From Falciphora oryzae (taxonomy: Eukaryota; Ascomycota; Sordariomycetes; Magnaporthales; Magnaporthaceae): DNA of 64,000 nucleotides. Below, one piece after another: positions 1 to 10,844 of the stretch (positions are counted from its first letter, which is position 1; each line of letters begins with the position of its first letter). The translations under genes were made by a program, and so were the position numbers. The notes beneath the pieces are model-generated. The model was not told the DNA's origin. It searched no databases and saw nothing but the letters and a program-made list of their open reading frames with translations. Location: NCBI GenBank assembly GCA_000733355.1, contig JNVV01000008.1, positions 836,927 through 900,926 on the forward strand. Direction: 5' to 3'.

Positions 1-545
1 CCTATTTTGTTGAACCAGGTCCAAGCAAACGATGCGCGGCCGTTGGGGAGCTCCTTGGGGAGCGGGACCTTGAAAGTTTTGCTACACTCCTTGTCGGCGA
101 AGTTGATACAGATCTTGGCCTCTATGCGCTCGTCGCCGTCCTTGCCTGTGTGGTCCTCAAGGTTGCCTACGGCTTCGCCGGGGCATCCTCCGATGACGGA
201 CGCGAGGACCCTCCAGGCCTTCGGGTCCTTGAGGGTCGCTGGGTCAACCTTGTCGTCGTGGTAGGCGATGGCGAACTGGCAGGAGCCACCGCCGTGGACG
301 GCAGCTCCCGTGAAGGAGACCTCGGCGGGGGTCCCGGCTGTGTAGTTGGTCATCTCGACGATCTTGTTCAGCCCCTGGCCGGGGAAGGGATACTCGGTCC
401 CTAGCGGGTTGACCTGGATTAGGGGCTTTGTGCCGTGGTAGTTGTAGGGCACAGGCTTTCGCATGATCATGTGTGCCGAGGCGCCGCTGGCTCCACAGGC
501 AGCTAGCAGGGCGAAGAGTGTGTTCTTTGCCGATAGGGTAGGCAT
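1..545 (-). CDS. AA11-like lytic polysaccharide monooxygenase, 3'-truncated by window edge
   Basis: Reading leftwards from the ATG at 545-543, the frame stays open to the window edge, giving 181 residues. Residues 1-24 form a signal peptide ending ASGASA. The mature protein then begins with His25 (HMIMRKPVPY), as required for the copper-binding histidine brace of LPMOs. A second brace His lies in AVHGGGSCQ, and the fold-typical FAWTWFNKIG sits at the visible end. These are hallmarks of AA11, a fungal family of secreted copper enzymes that oxidatively cleave chitin. The usual N-terminal FPCK-type cysteine is replaced (EYPFPGQG) and an extra pair appears in CINFADKEC, so this is a divergent member. 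The axial Tyr region (REMYMNC in family members) lies outside the window. No intron is needed in the visible part. The family assignment comes from remembered motifs and substrate is inferred. Confidence 0.82.
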   Translation of the reverse strand, partial: MPTLSAKNTLFALLAACGASGASAHMIMRKPVPYNYHGTKPLIQVNPLGTEYPFPGQGLNKIVEMTNYTAGTPAEVSFTGAAVHGGGSCQFAIAYHDDKVDPATLKDPKAWRVLASVIGGCPGEAVGNLEDHTGKDGDERIEAKICINFADKECSKTFKVPLPKELPNGRASFAWTWFNKI

Positions 546-1620
546 GGTGGAGGGGGCTAAATCTGAGATTAGGTATCAAGGCGTGTCCCAGTGAGGCGGG
601 TTCTGGATTTTCTCCAAAAGGATCGAGAAACGGGCGTTGATGGGTTTTAGCGTGTTTTCTGTAAATATTTAATCTGTCCGGCAGATATAGAAGGGAATGA
701 GTGAGTCTGGGGGAAGAACAATGGAGTCAAGGCGACCGCCGTGACTGGACGCCAGCGTTACTTGTAATATCCAGGTGGAACAAACCCTGCCCGCCTCGAG
801 GACATTGAGGTTTTGGACAAAGCGTCGACAAAGAATGGCAGTGAGGGCATTCATTGTGTGATGTTCTGGAACATCAATCTGTACTCTCCGTGGGATAAAG
901 GCATGCGGGCGAAGGGCGCTCCCTCCTTGTGCTCGGAAAAGGGGCATAGTCACCCAGCGTCATGGCAGAAGAATAGCAAATTCACCAGCAGTCCAAGGGG
1001 TAGTTGTCCACAAGCATCTGATAGGGTTGACGGGCGATTGCTTGGTAACTGAAGTTGGATCAATCATGGTCTCGCCCATGGAGGAACAATTCAGGGGTAT
1101 GAGTCGGACGCTCTGTGCCTCTGCGCGCTGGGACATGAATTCTCTCCAAGTGAACAGTTGAGTGTAAGTTGTTCACCAAAAGAGATGCCTAGCGAGAAAA
1201 TGGGAGCCTCATCACGATTCTGTTCCATGCTGTGAACTGAGACGTTTATGCTCGGAGATACCTGTTTGCTCATAACCACACTCTCTCATCTGTCTGACTG
1301 GGCGCTGTGGGCGCTGTGGGTTCTTGAAAAATTGAACAATTGATTGAGACCACCATGAATTGACGTGACTCTATGGGCTGACAGCGCGGTGAAACTGAGG
1401 CGACGACTGCGCTGAATCCGCTAGACTCAACTGCTGCACGGGCGCCCTCACCCACCAAGCGTCATTCATCCAACTGCTTCAAGGCCTTGATCGCACCCGG
1501 CCGCTGAAGCCACCCAGCGAGGGATGCGCTGAGAACGGCCAGGAAGAAGGCGGGGGAAAAAATCATTCAACACCCCAATCTTCGATAATCGCAAGCTGGG
1601 CTCATCCCGAGCAAACTACA
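546..1620. promoter_or_regulatory. Divergent intergenic region between the LPMO gene and TFC6
   Basis: About 1.07 kb separates the leftward LPMO start from the rightward TFC6 start, so it should hold both promoters. An AT-rich TAAATATTTA-like stretch near 664-673 lies about 120 nt upstream of the LPMO start and is a possible TATA-type element. I see no convincing coding sequence here. Confidence 0.5.
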
Positions 1621-4239
1621 ATGCAGACGCGCCGTTCGACCAGACAAAAATCCTCGGGCTTCAAGCCCATCAATTACGGCTTGTCCGATGACGAACAAGT
1701 ACAAGCAATTGCATCATCCAGTCGCACGCGAGGTCGGAGGAAGTCGCAGGACGATCGCGACGAAGACTTCAACGCGCCCGGCGAGGATGAAGCCGCTGCC
1801 GACAAGGAGGACGACTTGAGCTCAAATGCGTCTGGCAGCCATGGGGAGCTCGACGATCCCGAAGACGACAGCGGCGCGGCCGAATTCCAGGCCCCGGTTC
1901 GCGGATCCAGAGGCGGCGCAGCGACGGGCCGTGGAAGGGCCAGGGTCAGGGGGCGCGGAGGCCGGGCGGCAGCCGGAGGAGCGACCCGGAGGTCGAGCCT
2001 GCCACTGCGACGGCAGCAGAATGAAGCTGCCTCACAGCCCGAGCCCGAGCCCGCTGCAGCCGCCGCCCCCCTCGAGCGCAAGCCGCGGGGCGAGTGGAAG
2101 GTGCTGACCAAGAAGCGCACGCAGGCCATGTACCGGACCAGCGCCCGCGGGCTGCCCGCGGCCAAGCGCAAGGGCCTGCCCGAGACGGACGGCGAGGTGT
2201 GGCGCTACTCGGCCGACAACGTCAACAAGAGCCTGCGCGTCTACGCCGGCACCCTGCAGCGCCACGACCGCTTCGGCCTGCTGCTGGCCACCATGTTCGG
2301 CCCGGACCCGCGCGCCGTCGCCGTCGCCGACGAGCTGCGCAACCACTTTGCGAACTTTGTACTCCCCAACCGCGGCCGCCTACCCGGCCCGGACCGTGTC
2401 CTGCGCAGCCAGTGGCTGCCGCCCGCCTTCGAGGCTGATCAGCAGCGCGTCTTTGCCGACTGGTATAGGAGGGTCCTGAACGACCCGGCTGCGAGGCAAA
2501 TGGCCGGCCCAGCGCCCGCAAAGCGGAGGAAGAAGACGCCACCTCGGTCTCCAGACGGGGACCTCATCACGTTCCTTGGACCGCACGATAACCAAAGGCA
2601 AGAGGTAATACCCCAAGGAGAGGCGATACCGCTCTCCGAGACATGGGAGTCGGCCGATGAGAAGTCTTCTGATGCGCAACAGCCCGCTGGTTGGCTTGTT
2701 GATGTCGGAGGGATTCCCCTGGCTGTCGGCTGGGCGCCGCGGCGGGAAGCCGATGCGGACCAGATCCTTGCCCTCGCCGTGGTGCCGTTTTCGGATCATG
2801 CCTTCTACTGGTCTGAAAAGGACCTTCCCAAGGATAGCATGACGTCCGGCAGCGTCCAGCTGTGGAGCTTCGAGTCCGAGCTGGACGAGAAGCGTATTCG
2901 CAGACCCTCCAGGAAGCCCTCACGGAGGGTGTCGGCACTCTGCTTCAACTGGGGCCGCCCAACACGTATGGAGTGGTGTCCGATCCATGCAAGTGCCGAA
3001 TTTGAAGGTGTTCTGGGGCTCATGGCCGTCCTTTGCGATGGCAAGGTTCATGTTATCGAGGCCAGAGAGCCAGCCGAGGACGGCGAAACGGAGCTTGGTA
3101 AGCTCAATTGTATCATCCCAGCTCTTTAAACAGCGCACCTCTAACCCCCTTCGACAGCTTTGATCCAGAAACCGATAGCCACGCTCGACCCAGCAGAAGA
3201 GGAACCCGGAATAACAGCCACGTGTTTCACCTGGATCGACGCCAATCACATCGCAGTCGGCTGCAAGGACGGCACCGTCTCGATATGGTCCATATACCCA
3301 CAGATGCTGCTCCAGCGGCAGACGGTGCACCACGTCGAGATCATCGAGGTCTGCTCGGGCTACCCGTCGTACCCGTACCTGGTGGCGTCGGTCGCCCTGG
3401 GCGGCTGCCCGACGCTGACGGACTTTACAGACCCGGCCATCGAGACGGCGGCGCACACGGCGCCCAGCGCGAACCTGCAGCCAAACATGCTCTGCTGGAG
3501 CGAGCACCTGCGCGGTTTCGTCTGCCTCTACGCCAACTCGACCCCCGGCTCCACGACCGTCGCCTTCCTGGGAGCGCGATATCCCTCGCAGCCGCGCACC
3601 GTCTTTCAGGGCTTCAGCCAGCCCGTCAGCCTCGCGACGGGCGCGGGCCACCCGTACACGCTGGTCGGGTGTGCCGACGGCACGCTGTGGTCGTTCAACA
3701 CGTTTCACAAGGTCTTTTACATGCGCAACGAGAAACTCTACAAGATAAAGCTCTTTCATCACGAGTATCGTCGGGTTCAGGAGAAGGAGGAGAAGGCGCC
3801 AGCTGATGCTGCTGCCGCCAGCGACAAGGAAGGCGACGAGGCTGCCGAGCAGCCGCCTAAAATCAGGGGCGCCGTCCGGTTCTTGCACGGCTTCAAACCC
3901 GAGGTGAACGACAACCCGCGCAACGACTACTCGCGGACCATGATGAAGAAGGCGCGCGAGAAGACAAAGATCAAGGATGCCAAGCGCGTCGCCAAGAGGA
4001 ACGGGGTCGCAGCGGCGGCGGCCGCGTCCCGGGGCGGCGCCGGCTCGGCGGACCTGGTGGAGCGCACCGAGGCGGACGACTACCCAGAGGACCACAACCC
4101 GATCAAGGGCATCGTCCTGCACGAGCCCGAGACTCGTATCATTACCGTCGCTTGGAACCCTAACCTCGACGTTGGCTGGTGGGCCGCCGCGGCAATGGGG
4201 TCGGGCTTGTTGCGCGTCATGGATCTGGGACTCGAGTGA
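1621..4239 (+). CDS. tfc6: TFIIIC subunit Tfc6-like WD40 protein
   Basis: CDS join(1621..3097,3158..4239), 852 aa. The 60-nt intron has donor GTAAGC, a CTAAC branch site at 3141 and acceptor GACAG; phase 1 joins GAG CTT G to CT TTG ATC. The N-terminus is acidic and charged with an RG-rich, AT-hook-like stretch at about residues 101-120 (GRGRARVRGRGGRA), suited to DNA contact. A conserved block around residues 155-300 (EWKVLTKKRTQAMYR to WLPPAFEADQQRVFADWYRR) precedes a WD40-like beta-propeller from about residue 360 to the end. Fungal Tfc6 belongs to the TFIIIC assembly factor that binds B boxes of tRNA genes and recruits TFIIIB for RNA polymerase III. The assignment rests on recognised overall architecture; another WD40 scaffold is possible but less likely. 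Its 3' end converges on the receptor gene about 200 bp away. Confidence 0.75.
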
Positions 4240-4437
4240 TGTGCACTCTGTTGGGAGTGTTTAGTCGGTTTGTAGTCTTCGTTCTATTAGTCTGACTTCT
4301 TGTTTGGGCCTCTAGCGGCATCAAATGATAAAGGAAGCAAATCTAAACAAGTCTAAAAGAGGAGGATGGAACAGAAGAAAAAAAGGGAAGGTCGTAGGAT
4401 GCACCCCGAATTCGTCCCTGGGTAGCGCCCCTGGCGC

Positions 4438-5518
4438 TCAGCACTGGTTTACCCCTGCGCCGTGACGATAGTTGAACGCAACCGTCATGCCGTACAGGTG
4501 CGCCGCAGCGGCAAGCAGCACAAAGATGTGGAACAGCTGGTGGGAGCTCCCCCAGATGTCGAAGCGGCCCGGGAACGAGCGCTCGGGCCAGCGCGCCGCG
4601 TAGAGAAAGGCGCCAAAGATGTAGAGCGCCCCCTGGAGCAGCACCCAGCGCAGGCCCATCCTCACGTCCACGGCGGCGAAGCCCTCGGCCGTCACGGCGT
4701 GCACGACGGGGACGACGCCCGAGACGCCGAGCCCCACGAACATGAGGGCGCGCGAGGTCCGCCACGCCGGGGTCCGGAAGTGCTCGACCCAGGATACGAT
4801 CATGCAGCCGAGCCCCAGGATTGAGATCTGTCGGTGGATGATGGTCAGCGCCGGATCCGACGGGGAGACCATGGCTTGTGGTCGTCGTCGCCGTCATCAC
4901 GAAAACGGGACTCACAGCAGACAGATATATCCTCATTAGGCCCGGGTCGCAGCGAAAGCCGTAGTAGAGGGCGGGCACGTAGCTGCCGACGATGAGGAAG
5001 ACGATGCCCGTGTAGTCGAGCTTGTTTCCCCATTTGGCGACACCCGGCGAGTGGTTGATTACGGCATGGAATGTCGCGCTCATGCCCAGGCACAGAAACG
5101 CACCGGCGAAGAAGCACGCAAATGCCAGGACATCTGCCTTCTCCGCTACAGCATAGGCCTCGGAGTGCGTGACGGCGACGTAGAAGCGCCGCAGCAGCCA
5201 CAGGCCCGCGGCGGAGAAGAAGACGGCGCCGAGCAGGTGCGACCAGATGTTTACCGACTCGTTGTGCAGGTAGGCCAGGCTGGCGACGCAGACGCGGTAG
5301 CTGTTGCTGGTGCGCCGGTAGCCGCGCTGGATGAAGACGTTGTCGCGCCGCCACTCCTCGAGCTCGTCCCAGAGGATCAGGAGGGCGTGCTCGACCTTGG
5401 CCTCGGCGGCCTTGGCGGCGCCGGCTAGCGCGGAGCCGGGGTCGGAGGGGCGGCGGCGGCGTACGCCGGGCTGGTCCGTGTGGGCGGTCATGATGTTGGA
5501 GGAGGGGGTGGTGGTCAT
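4438..5518 (-). CDS. AdipoR/haemolysin III (Izh/PAQR) family membrane protein
   Basis: CDS complement(join(4438..4827,4916..5518)), 330 aa. The 88-nt intron runs from GTGAGT to CGACAG with a GCTGAC branch site; phase 0 joins RIYLSA to ISILGLGC. Seven hydrophobic helices span about residues 88-320. The family zinc ligands are all present: Ser147 and His151 in SATFH, Asp168 in KLDYTG, and His297/His301 in HQLFH. The family motif NESVNIWSHLLGA follows the cytosolic N-terminus. Fungal Izh/AdipoR proteins are membrane receptors or hydrolase-like enzymes (ceramidase-related fold) affecting zinc, lipid and sterol homeostasis. I start at Met 5518; alternatives are 5545 and 5491. The substrate is unknown. 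The 3' end converges with TFC6. Confidence 0.9.
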
Positions 5519-6190
5519 GTATCGGCTATCAAAGCACAAAACCACATGAACTATGTTTCTTCTTCAAAACTTCGTGTCACACCTAGAATTACAAAATCAG
5601 AAAAAGTCCTTTTTGAACAGGACTGCATTAACAGCCTGTTTCACATGGGCTCGCCCCTTTGTTGGGTGCCGAGGTGATTTATACGGGGCCAACATTTTGA
5701 TCATTTTCGCTGAATTCTCAATGCATTCACTCGACCTTCCTCTCGCAACGATGAAAGTGGCCCACAGGACCCTAACCCTCCAGACACCTATGTGCCTGAC
5801 TGACTCTGCTTCCAGAAATAAAAACAAGGGCTGCTGATTCCACCTGTCCAATAGATTTGTCCAAGTTCCTGGTTGTTGGTAGAGATGGCCTGATAATACC
5901 CAGTTACATTGCCAAGTTGGGAGTCTGCGGCTGGTTGGTGATAGCGGCGTGGGCGGAACCAGATAGACTGCGAGTATCATTCACGCACGCGGTGGCACCT
6001 GAAAACAAAATGGAATCGGTCTATACAAGTGGGTGAGAAACGTGCACTGATCTAGCCGATGGCGTGTTACCCTTCCCAACTGCCATTAGATCCCGTCCGG
6101 GCAACTCCGTCGCTGTGTATGGTATGTCAAGAAATCCCGTATCGTATCCGAAGGTCGTCCAACCTCCCACGGTATCGGCTCCGAGGTGGC
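5519..6190. other. Intergenic region, receptor promoter and TMA7 3' flank
   Basis: Both neighbours are transcribed leftwards, so this 672-bp stretch should contain the receptor promoter and the TMA7 3' UTR. I see no convincing coding sequence or RNA gene. Confidence 0.4.
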
Positions 6191-6603
6191 TTATTTCTTG
6201 CCGCTCTTCTTGATGCCCTGGTTGCCCGTGTTCAGCGGGCCCTTGCCCTTGGCCTTGTCGGCCAGCTCCTTCTTTGCCTTCTCCTCTGTTTGGCGGCCAA
6301 GCGAATAAGTCAGCGAATATGACCGGGACAGGAGTCGGTCTGCAAGTCGGAGGACTAACCGGCGCGCTTCTTCTCGAGGAAGGCCTTGTCGTCGTCGTCG
6401 AGGTCCTTGGCGCCCTTCTTGGGAGCCTTGAGAGGCTTCGCCTTTCCACCTGTAAGAAAAAGAGGATCACATCGGTCAGCAGCGGCTTTCGGGGCGAGGC
6501 GGAGCGGAAATGTCGGTCTACGCGGTGCCAGCGAAAGGGGACCGGCGGCGACGTGTCGGCAATCGATCGGAAGACACTAACCTTCACGGTTTGCGCCACC
6601 CAT
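6191..6603 (-). CDS. TMA7: Translation machinery-associated protein 7 (three exons, 68 aa)
   Basis: CDS complement(join(6191..6285,6360..6449,6582..6603)), 68 aa. Exon 1 is only 22 nt (MGGANRE plus one base). Intron 1 (132 nt, donor GTTAGT, acceptor TTACAG) and intron 2 (74 nt, donor GTTAGT, acceptor AACAG) each carry a GCTGAC branch site. The protein contains GGKAKPLKAPKKGAKDLD, DDDKAFLEKKRAEEKAKKEL, and ends GPLNTGNQGIKKSGKK, the signature of TMA7 (yeast homologue 64 aa). It is a very basic protein that co-purifies with ribosomes and is linked to translation. It is too fragmented to be found by ORF length, but the splice phases all fit and the protein matches the family end to end. It diverges from PRP4 with 717 bp between the starts. 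Confidence 0.93.
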
Positions 6604-7320
6604 GGCTCCTGGTAGTTCTTGTGCTTGCGACGCGGTAGAAAAAATCTGAGGTTGGTGCTCTCAAAAACGACGACGAGTGACCCGACAAAATAGAATCGAT
6701 GCTTCACACGCGGCGCTGACACGAGTTTAAGGTCGGCGCTACTGCCCCTCCATTCTAATTCTGGGGTGCCAGCCCGCCAGCCTTGTCTGCCAGTTTGACC
6801 AATCAATCATGAGCGCCGATCTGGTATCTGAACCCACATCTGCCCCACCCATCAAAGAAGAGGCTGATGACTCGCGAAACCCCAGTTGATGATTTCATGG
6901 AATCGAAAAGTCGCATTTTGGCGTGATTCGGGCTTGCTCACCCACCCATCACCGCCTTCGCGCCTCCAATATCGTTGTCTTGGGCCCCTCCTATCCCTAC
7001 GACATCGAGCTTCGCATCACGAGCCTACGAGTCGGGTGCTTCCTGGGTCTGCTTGGAGACCGACAAACGGTGCGATCGCATCTGCTCGAAGCGCGCAGCG
7101 GCATGACCTGAGTCCCCCGACAGAAGAGAGGTTCGATCCGATTCGCATCCATCGCACCCATCCTCATTACATACGCCAGTGATCACCAAACATCTCCTAT
7201 CTGACACGCGAAACTCCGAGCTTCGAAGACTGGAGGACCTGCCACGCGCTGCCTCGCTCGCTCGCTCTTTCCCAACCCGTTGCCAACGCAGACGACGCCA
7301 AACGGCACCCACCAGCAAAC
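6604..7320. promoter_or_regulatory. Divergent promoter region TMA7/PRP4
   Basis: This 717-bp interval separates the outward-facing starts of TMA7 and PRP4. A CCAATCAATC stretch occurs near 6799-6808. A 26-codon ORF at 6809-6889 (MSADLVSEPTSAPPIKEEAD...) could be an upstream ORF in a long PRP4 leader or chance. Nothing else is recognisable. Confidence 0.45.
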
Positions 7321-10300
7321 ATGGTTTCCTCGTTCAGCTCCGATGAAGGCGAGATCGCCGATAACGGAGGCCGTGATGTGAAGACAACTACTTTGCCGCA
7401 TCGTGAGGGAGGCGGTGTTGACCGTTCCAACAGAAACCGCGGCCCCCGCTCGCGTTCCCCGGACTACGCCTCGTCGAGCTACCGATCCAGCTCCCCGCGC
7501 GGCTCTAAGCGCGCGCGCGACGACCGCGACTACCATGGCGGCTCGAGGAACGGCTTCGACCGCGACACGCGGCGGTTCCGCGTCCACTACGAAGACTCGG
7601 GCTCATCATCGCGCCACCAGCCTCGCGGCCGCGGCGGCTACCAGGACCTAGACCGCCCCGAAGGCGCCCATAACGACCGCGACTTCCGCTACGACGACCG
7701 CGATAACGACAGGTACCCCGATAGCAAACGCGCGCGCAACCGCAGCAGATCGCCCTATCGACCGTCGCGTGGTGACAGGGGACGGCGCGACAACAGGGGA
7801 TCCGGACGCTGGGAGGACGGCCGTCGCGACCAGCGACATCAGAATGGCGGGGATCAGGCTGAGTCTAACAAGTATAGTGCCCACTATGACAGACAGTCAC
7901 GGGATGATACCATGTCCAAGCGGGCCCCTGTGACTGGTCACAGTCACCTCCAAAAGGTCGAGGCTAAATCTGGTCAAGGTTCTGCGGATAAGCACGGCAG
8001 CAAGCCGTCAGAGAGCACCGCGGAGTACGTTCCCCCGTATCTCACCAAGATATCCTCTGGCATTGCGCTCTCTAACCGCTTCCCGCCCGACTGCAGGAAA
8101 GAAGCCAAAGCAGAGCAAGACAGGCTGGACAACTGGGAGCCGGAGCAGGCGTTCGACGAAGAAGCCGAGATAGAGCGCCGACGGCGTAGGCGCGAGGAAC
8201 TTCTTCGTAAGTCCCGGGGCTCGACCCCGATGCAACCGCAGCTCCTCGCTCTGCAGACCGAGAAGACGGCCTCGAGCACGCCCGGATCGACCCACATCAG
8301 CACGCCCCTCAGGACCGAGGTGGGCACACCTCTCTCCGGTAAGCAAGACTCGGCCCTGATGGTCCCCACATCTGTAATAGCTGGGCTAATTGTTACAGGT
8401 GCTGTCTCTCCCGCGATGTCTCCGGCCCCTGGTCAGGATGCCGGCACGCCCGACGCCCTCGAGCATATCACTGAACAGGACCTCATGAACACGCACGGCA
8501 AGGCCAAGTCTGCTGAGGAGGACGGCCCGTCTGCAGCTGACTATGACCCCACTGTGGATATGCAGGAGGACGGGCGTCGTGATGAGATGCGGCATGGAAA
8601 CGTTGGCCTGCACGGTGAAGGACCTGATGCCCAGCTCGAATCAGCTCCTCCTGACGACGCGGCGGCTGGGCAGACCCAGGACGCCGAGCAGGCCAATGCG
8701 GACGAGGACGATGACGACTTTGACATGTTCAACGATCCCGTTGAGAGGTATGTTCCACCCAAGAAGGCAGCCGCTGCGGCGGACGAGGAGGCGGCGCCGC
8801 AGCTCGCCAACGGCGGCGGCATCCTCGAAGGCGACGACAAGGATGGATACTACAAGATCAGGCCCGGCGAAATCCTTGACGGACGGTATCAGCTCCAGTC
8901 GGCACTGGGACGGGGCATGTTCTCCGGGGTGGCGCGGGCCATGGACACGACGACCAAGAAGCTGGTGGCCATCAAGATCATGCGCAACAACGACGCGCTG
9001 CGCAAGGGTGGCTTCACCGAGATTGCGATCCTACAGAAGCTTAATGAGGCAGATCCGGAGGACCGCAAACACATCGTCAAGTTCGAGCGGGCGTTTGAGT
9101 ACAAGGGCCACCTGTGCATGGCCTTTGAGAACCTGTCGCTCAACCTGAGGGAGGTGCTCAAGAAATTTGGAAACAACGTGGGCATCAACCTGAGGGGCGT
9201 GCGCGCGTACGCCTACCAGATCTTTGTTGCTCTGGGCCACATGCGCAAGTGCAGCATCATCCACGCCGACCTGAAGCCTGACAACATCCTGGTAAGTTAG
9301 ACGCTTCAGAGACACATGTGTAAATGGGGCTTATGAACTAACCTTGGTTGACTTTTCCCTTGCTGCAGGTCAACGAGCAGCGCAACATGCTCAAAATCTG
9401 CGACCTGGGCACGGCCATCGACCGCTCAGACGCGGCAACAGCGCACAACGAGATCACGCCGTATCTAGTCAGCCGATTCTACCGCGCTCCCGAGATCATC
9501 CTGGGCATACCTTACGACTACGCGGCCGACATGTGGTCGATCGGCTGTACGCTGTACGAGATGTACACGGGTAAGATTCTGTTCACGGGCGACAGCAACA
9601 ACCAGATGCTGCGGGCCATCATGGAGGTGCGCGGCAAGATGAGCCGGAAGCTGTACCAGCGGGGCGAGCTGTGGCAGATGCACTTTGACGAGCTCGGCAA
9701 CTTCAGGAGCTACGAGAGGGACAAGATCCTCGGCAAGGTACGTTGTGGCTGGTGTTTCTTGTTTTTCTTTTTTGTCTGTTCTCGTGCCTTTATCGCCCAC
9801 CCCTTCCCTGCCTATGCACTCTCTACAGGCCTGTGACGCTCCTCACATGGCTTCGCACCCTGCACGCGTGAATTCGTGAGAGAAGCGACGGATCCCTCAA
9901 CCCCCATCCCGGCCCAGCGTTGCATCGTTTCAAATGCTTGGGTCCGTTGGCGAATCAAAGCGGAAATCTATTTTTACCCGCCATTTAGTTCGCGCTTCTT
10001 TTTTTGGAGCCGCGCGGTAAGCGCCAGACCCACGCAGTGGGCAGACAGGGGCCCACTCCACGCCATCGATCCATCTCGCAATCTCTAGGGGTCTGCCCCA
10101 TTGACCCTCTGAACCAAGCCATGGATTCACTTGGTTGCTTTCGGCGGCCTTGTTCCGGGGCCGCCGAGACGGTTGGCTTACACTCCAAGCGGATGGGCCA
10201 TTCCCTTAGGTCGCGGCCAGGACCCTCGACCCCGGCAGGTCATGGTGATGGCCTCGCTGCCTGTGGGCTGTGGTCGACCAGGTTGTTTCGTGGCTGTGAT

Positions 10301-10844
10301 GTCGCATCACGTCACTTGCTCTCCCCTCTTTTGACGGCCCATGATGGCGGCTAGGCTGGCACCACTATCCGCCGCCCCCAAGCTAGTGGAGACACAACCC
10401 CGGATTTCCTCAACCGCCCCTCCCTTCGTCTGTTTCTTACGTGAGGCTTTCCGGTTGGCTCTGCAGAGACCGACCAGCCGTCCCAACACCGGCGGGTTTT
10501 GCTTCCCCATCTCTTTCATTGCAGACACCCCTACCCATGCAACACCGAGTCTCCAAATAGCAAACAATACTCGCACTGGCCGTCCTGTCCCTTGCTAACG
10601 GCTCCATCTCCGACAGTCCACCGTCCGGACCCTGGCCGCCATCAAGCCGACCCGGGATTTGAGGGCCCGCCTCCAGGCCGCGTCTGCCGGCATGACCGAG
10701 GCAGAGTCTAGGGAGTTGAATCTGTTCTACGACCTCCTGGATCGCTGCCTCAACGTCAACCCTGACAAGCGGATCCTTCCCACGGACGCGCTCAAGCACC
10801 CCTTCTTTGCCCAGAAGATGCACACGGCCGGCGGACGGCGATAG
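7321..10844 (+). CDS. prp4: PRP4-type serine/threonine kinase (spliceosome-associated, CMGC)
   Basis: CDS join(7321..8338,8399..9291,9369..9737,10617..10844), 835 aa. The N-terminal 250 residues are rich in Arg, Ser and Asp (RS-like), as in splicing factors. The kinase domain starts near residue 505: glycine loop GRGMFSG, VAIKIM lysine near 530, catalytic loop HADLKPDN near 627, then ICDLGTA (DLG instead of DFG) and SRFYRAPE, followed by YDYAADMWSIGCTLYEMYTG. HADLKPDN with DLG is typical of PRP4. PRP4 phosphorylates Prp6/Prp31-class proteins and activates the pre-catalytic spliceosome. Introns: 60 nt (multiple of three, no in-frame stop), 77 nt (ACTAACC branch site) and 879 nt (GTACGT donor, GCTAAC branch site, CGACAG acceptor). 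The last exon encodes STVRTLAAIKPTRDLRARL to HPFFAQKM. The C-terminal junction gives the expected family sequence. Confidence 0.92.
9738..10616 (+). other. Long (879-nt) last intron of PRP4
   Basis: The donor GTACGT at 9738 and acceptor CGACAG ending at 10616 join LGK to STVRT in phase 0. The branch site GCTAAC is at 10594-10599. I found no coding exon inside that would improve the kinase sequence; an internal GTAAGC at about 10018 could be a cryptic donor. The length is far above the roughly 60-130 nt of most other introns in this window. Confidence 0.75.

Noticed and set aside
2920..4122. 400-codon antisense frame over TFC6
   Set aside because: Shadow of the TFC6 second exon; composition is the Val/Arg/Leu mixture typical of antisense GC-rich frames.
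5519..5545. Upstream Met at 5545 for the receptor gene
   Set aside because: Adds nine residues (MVLCFDSRY) with no family support; Met at 5518 is preferred, though not proven.
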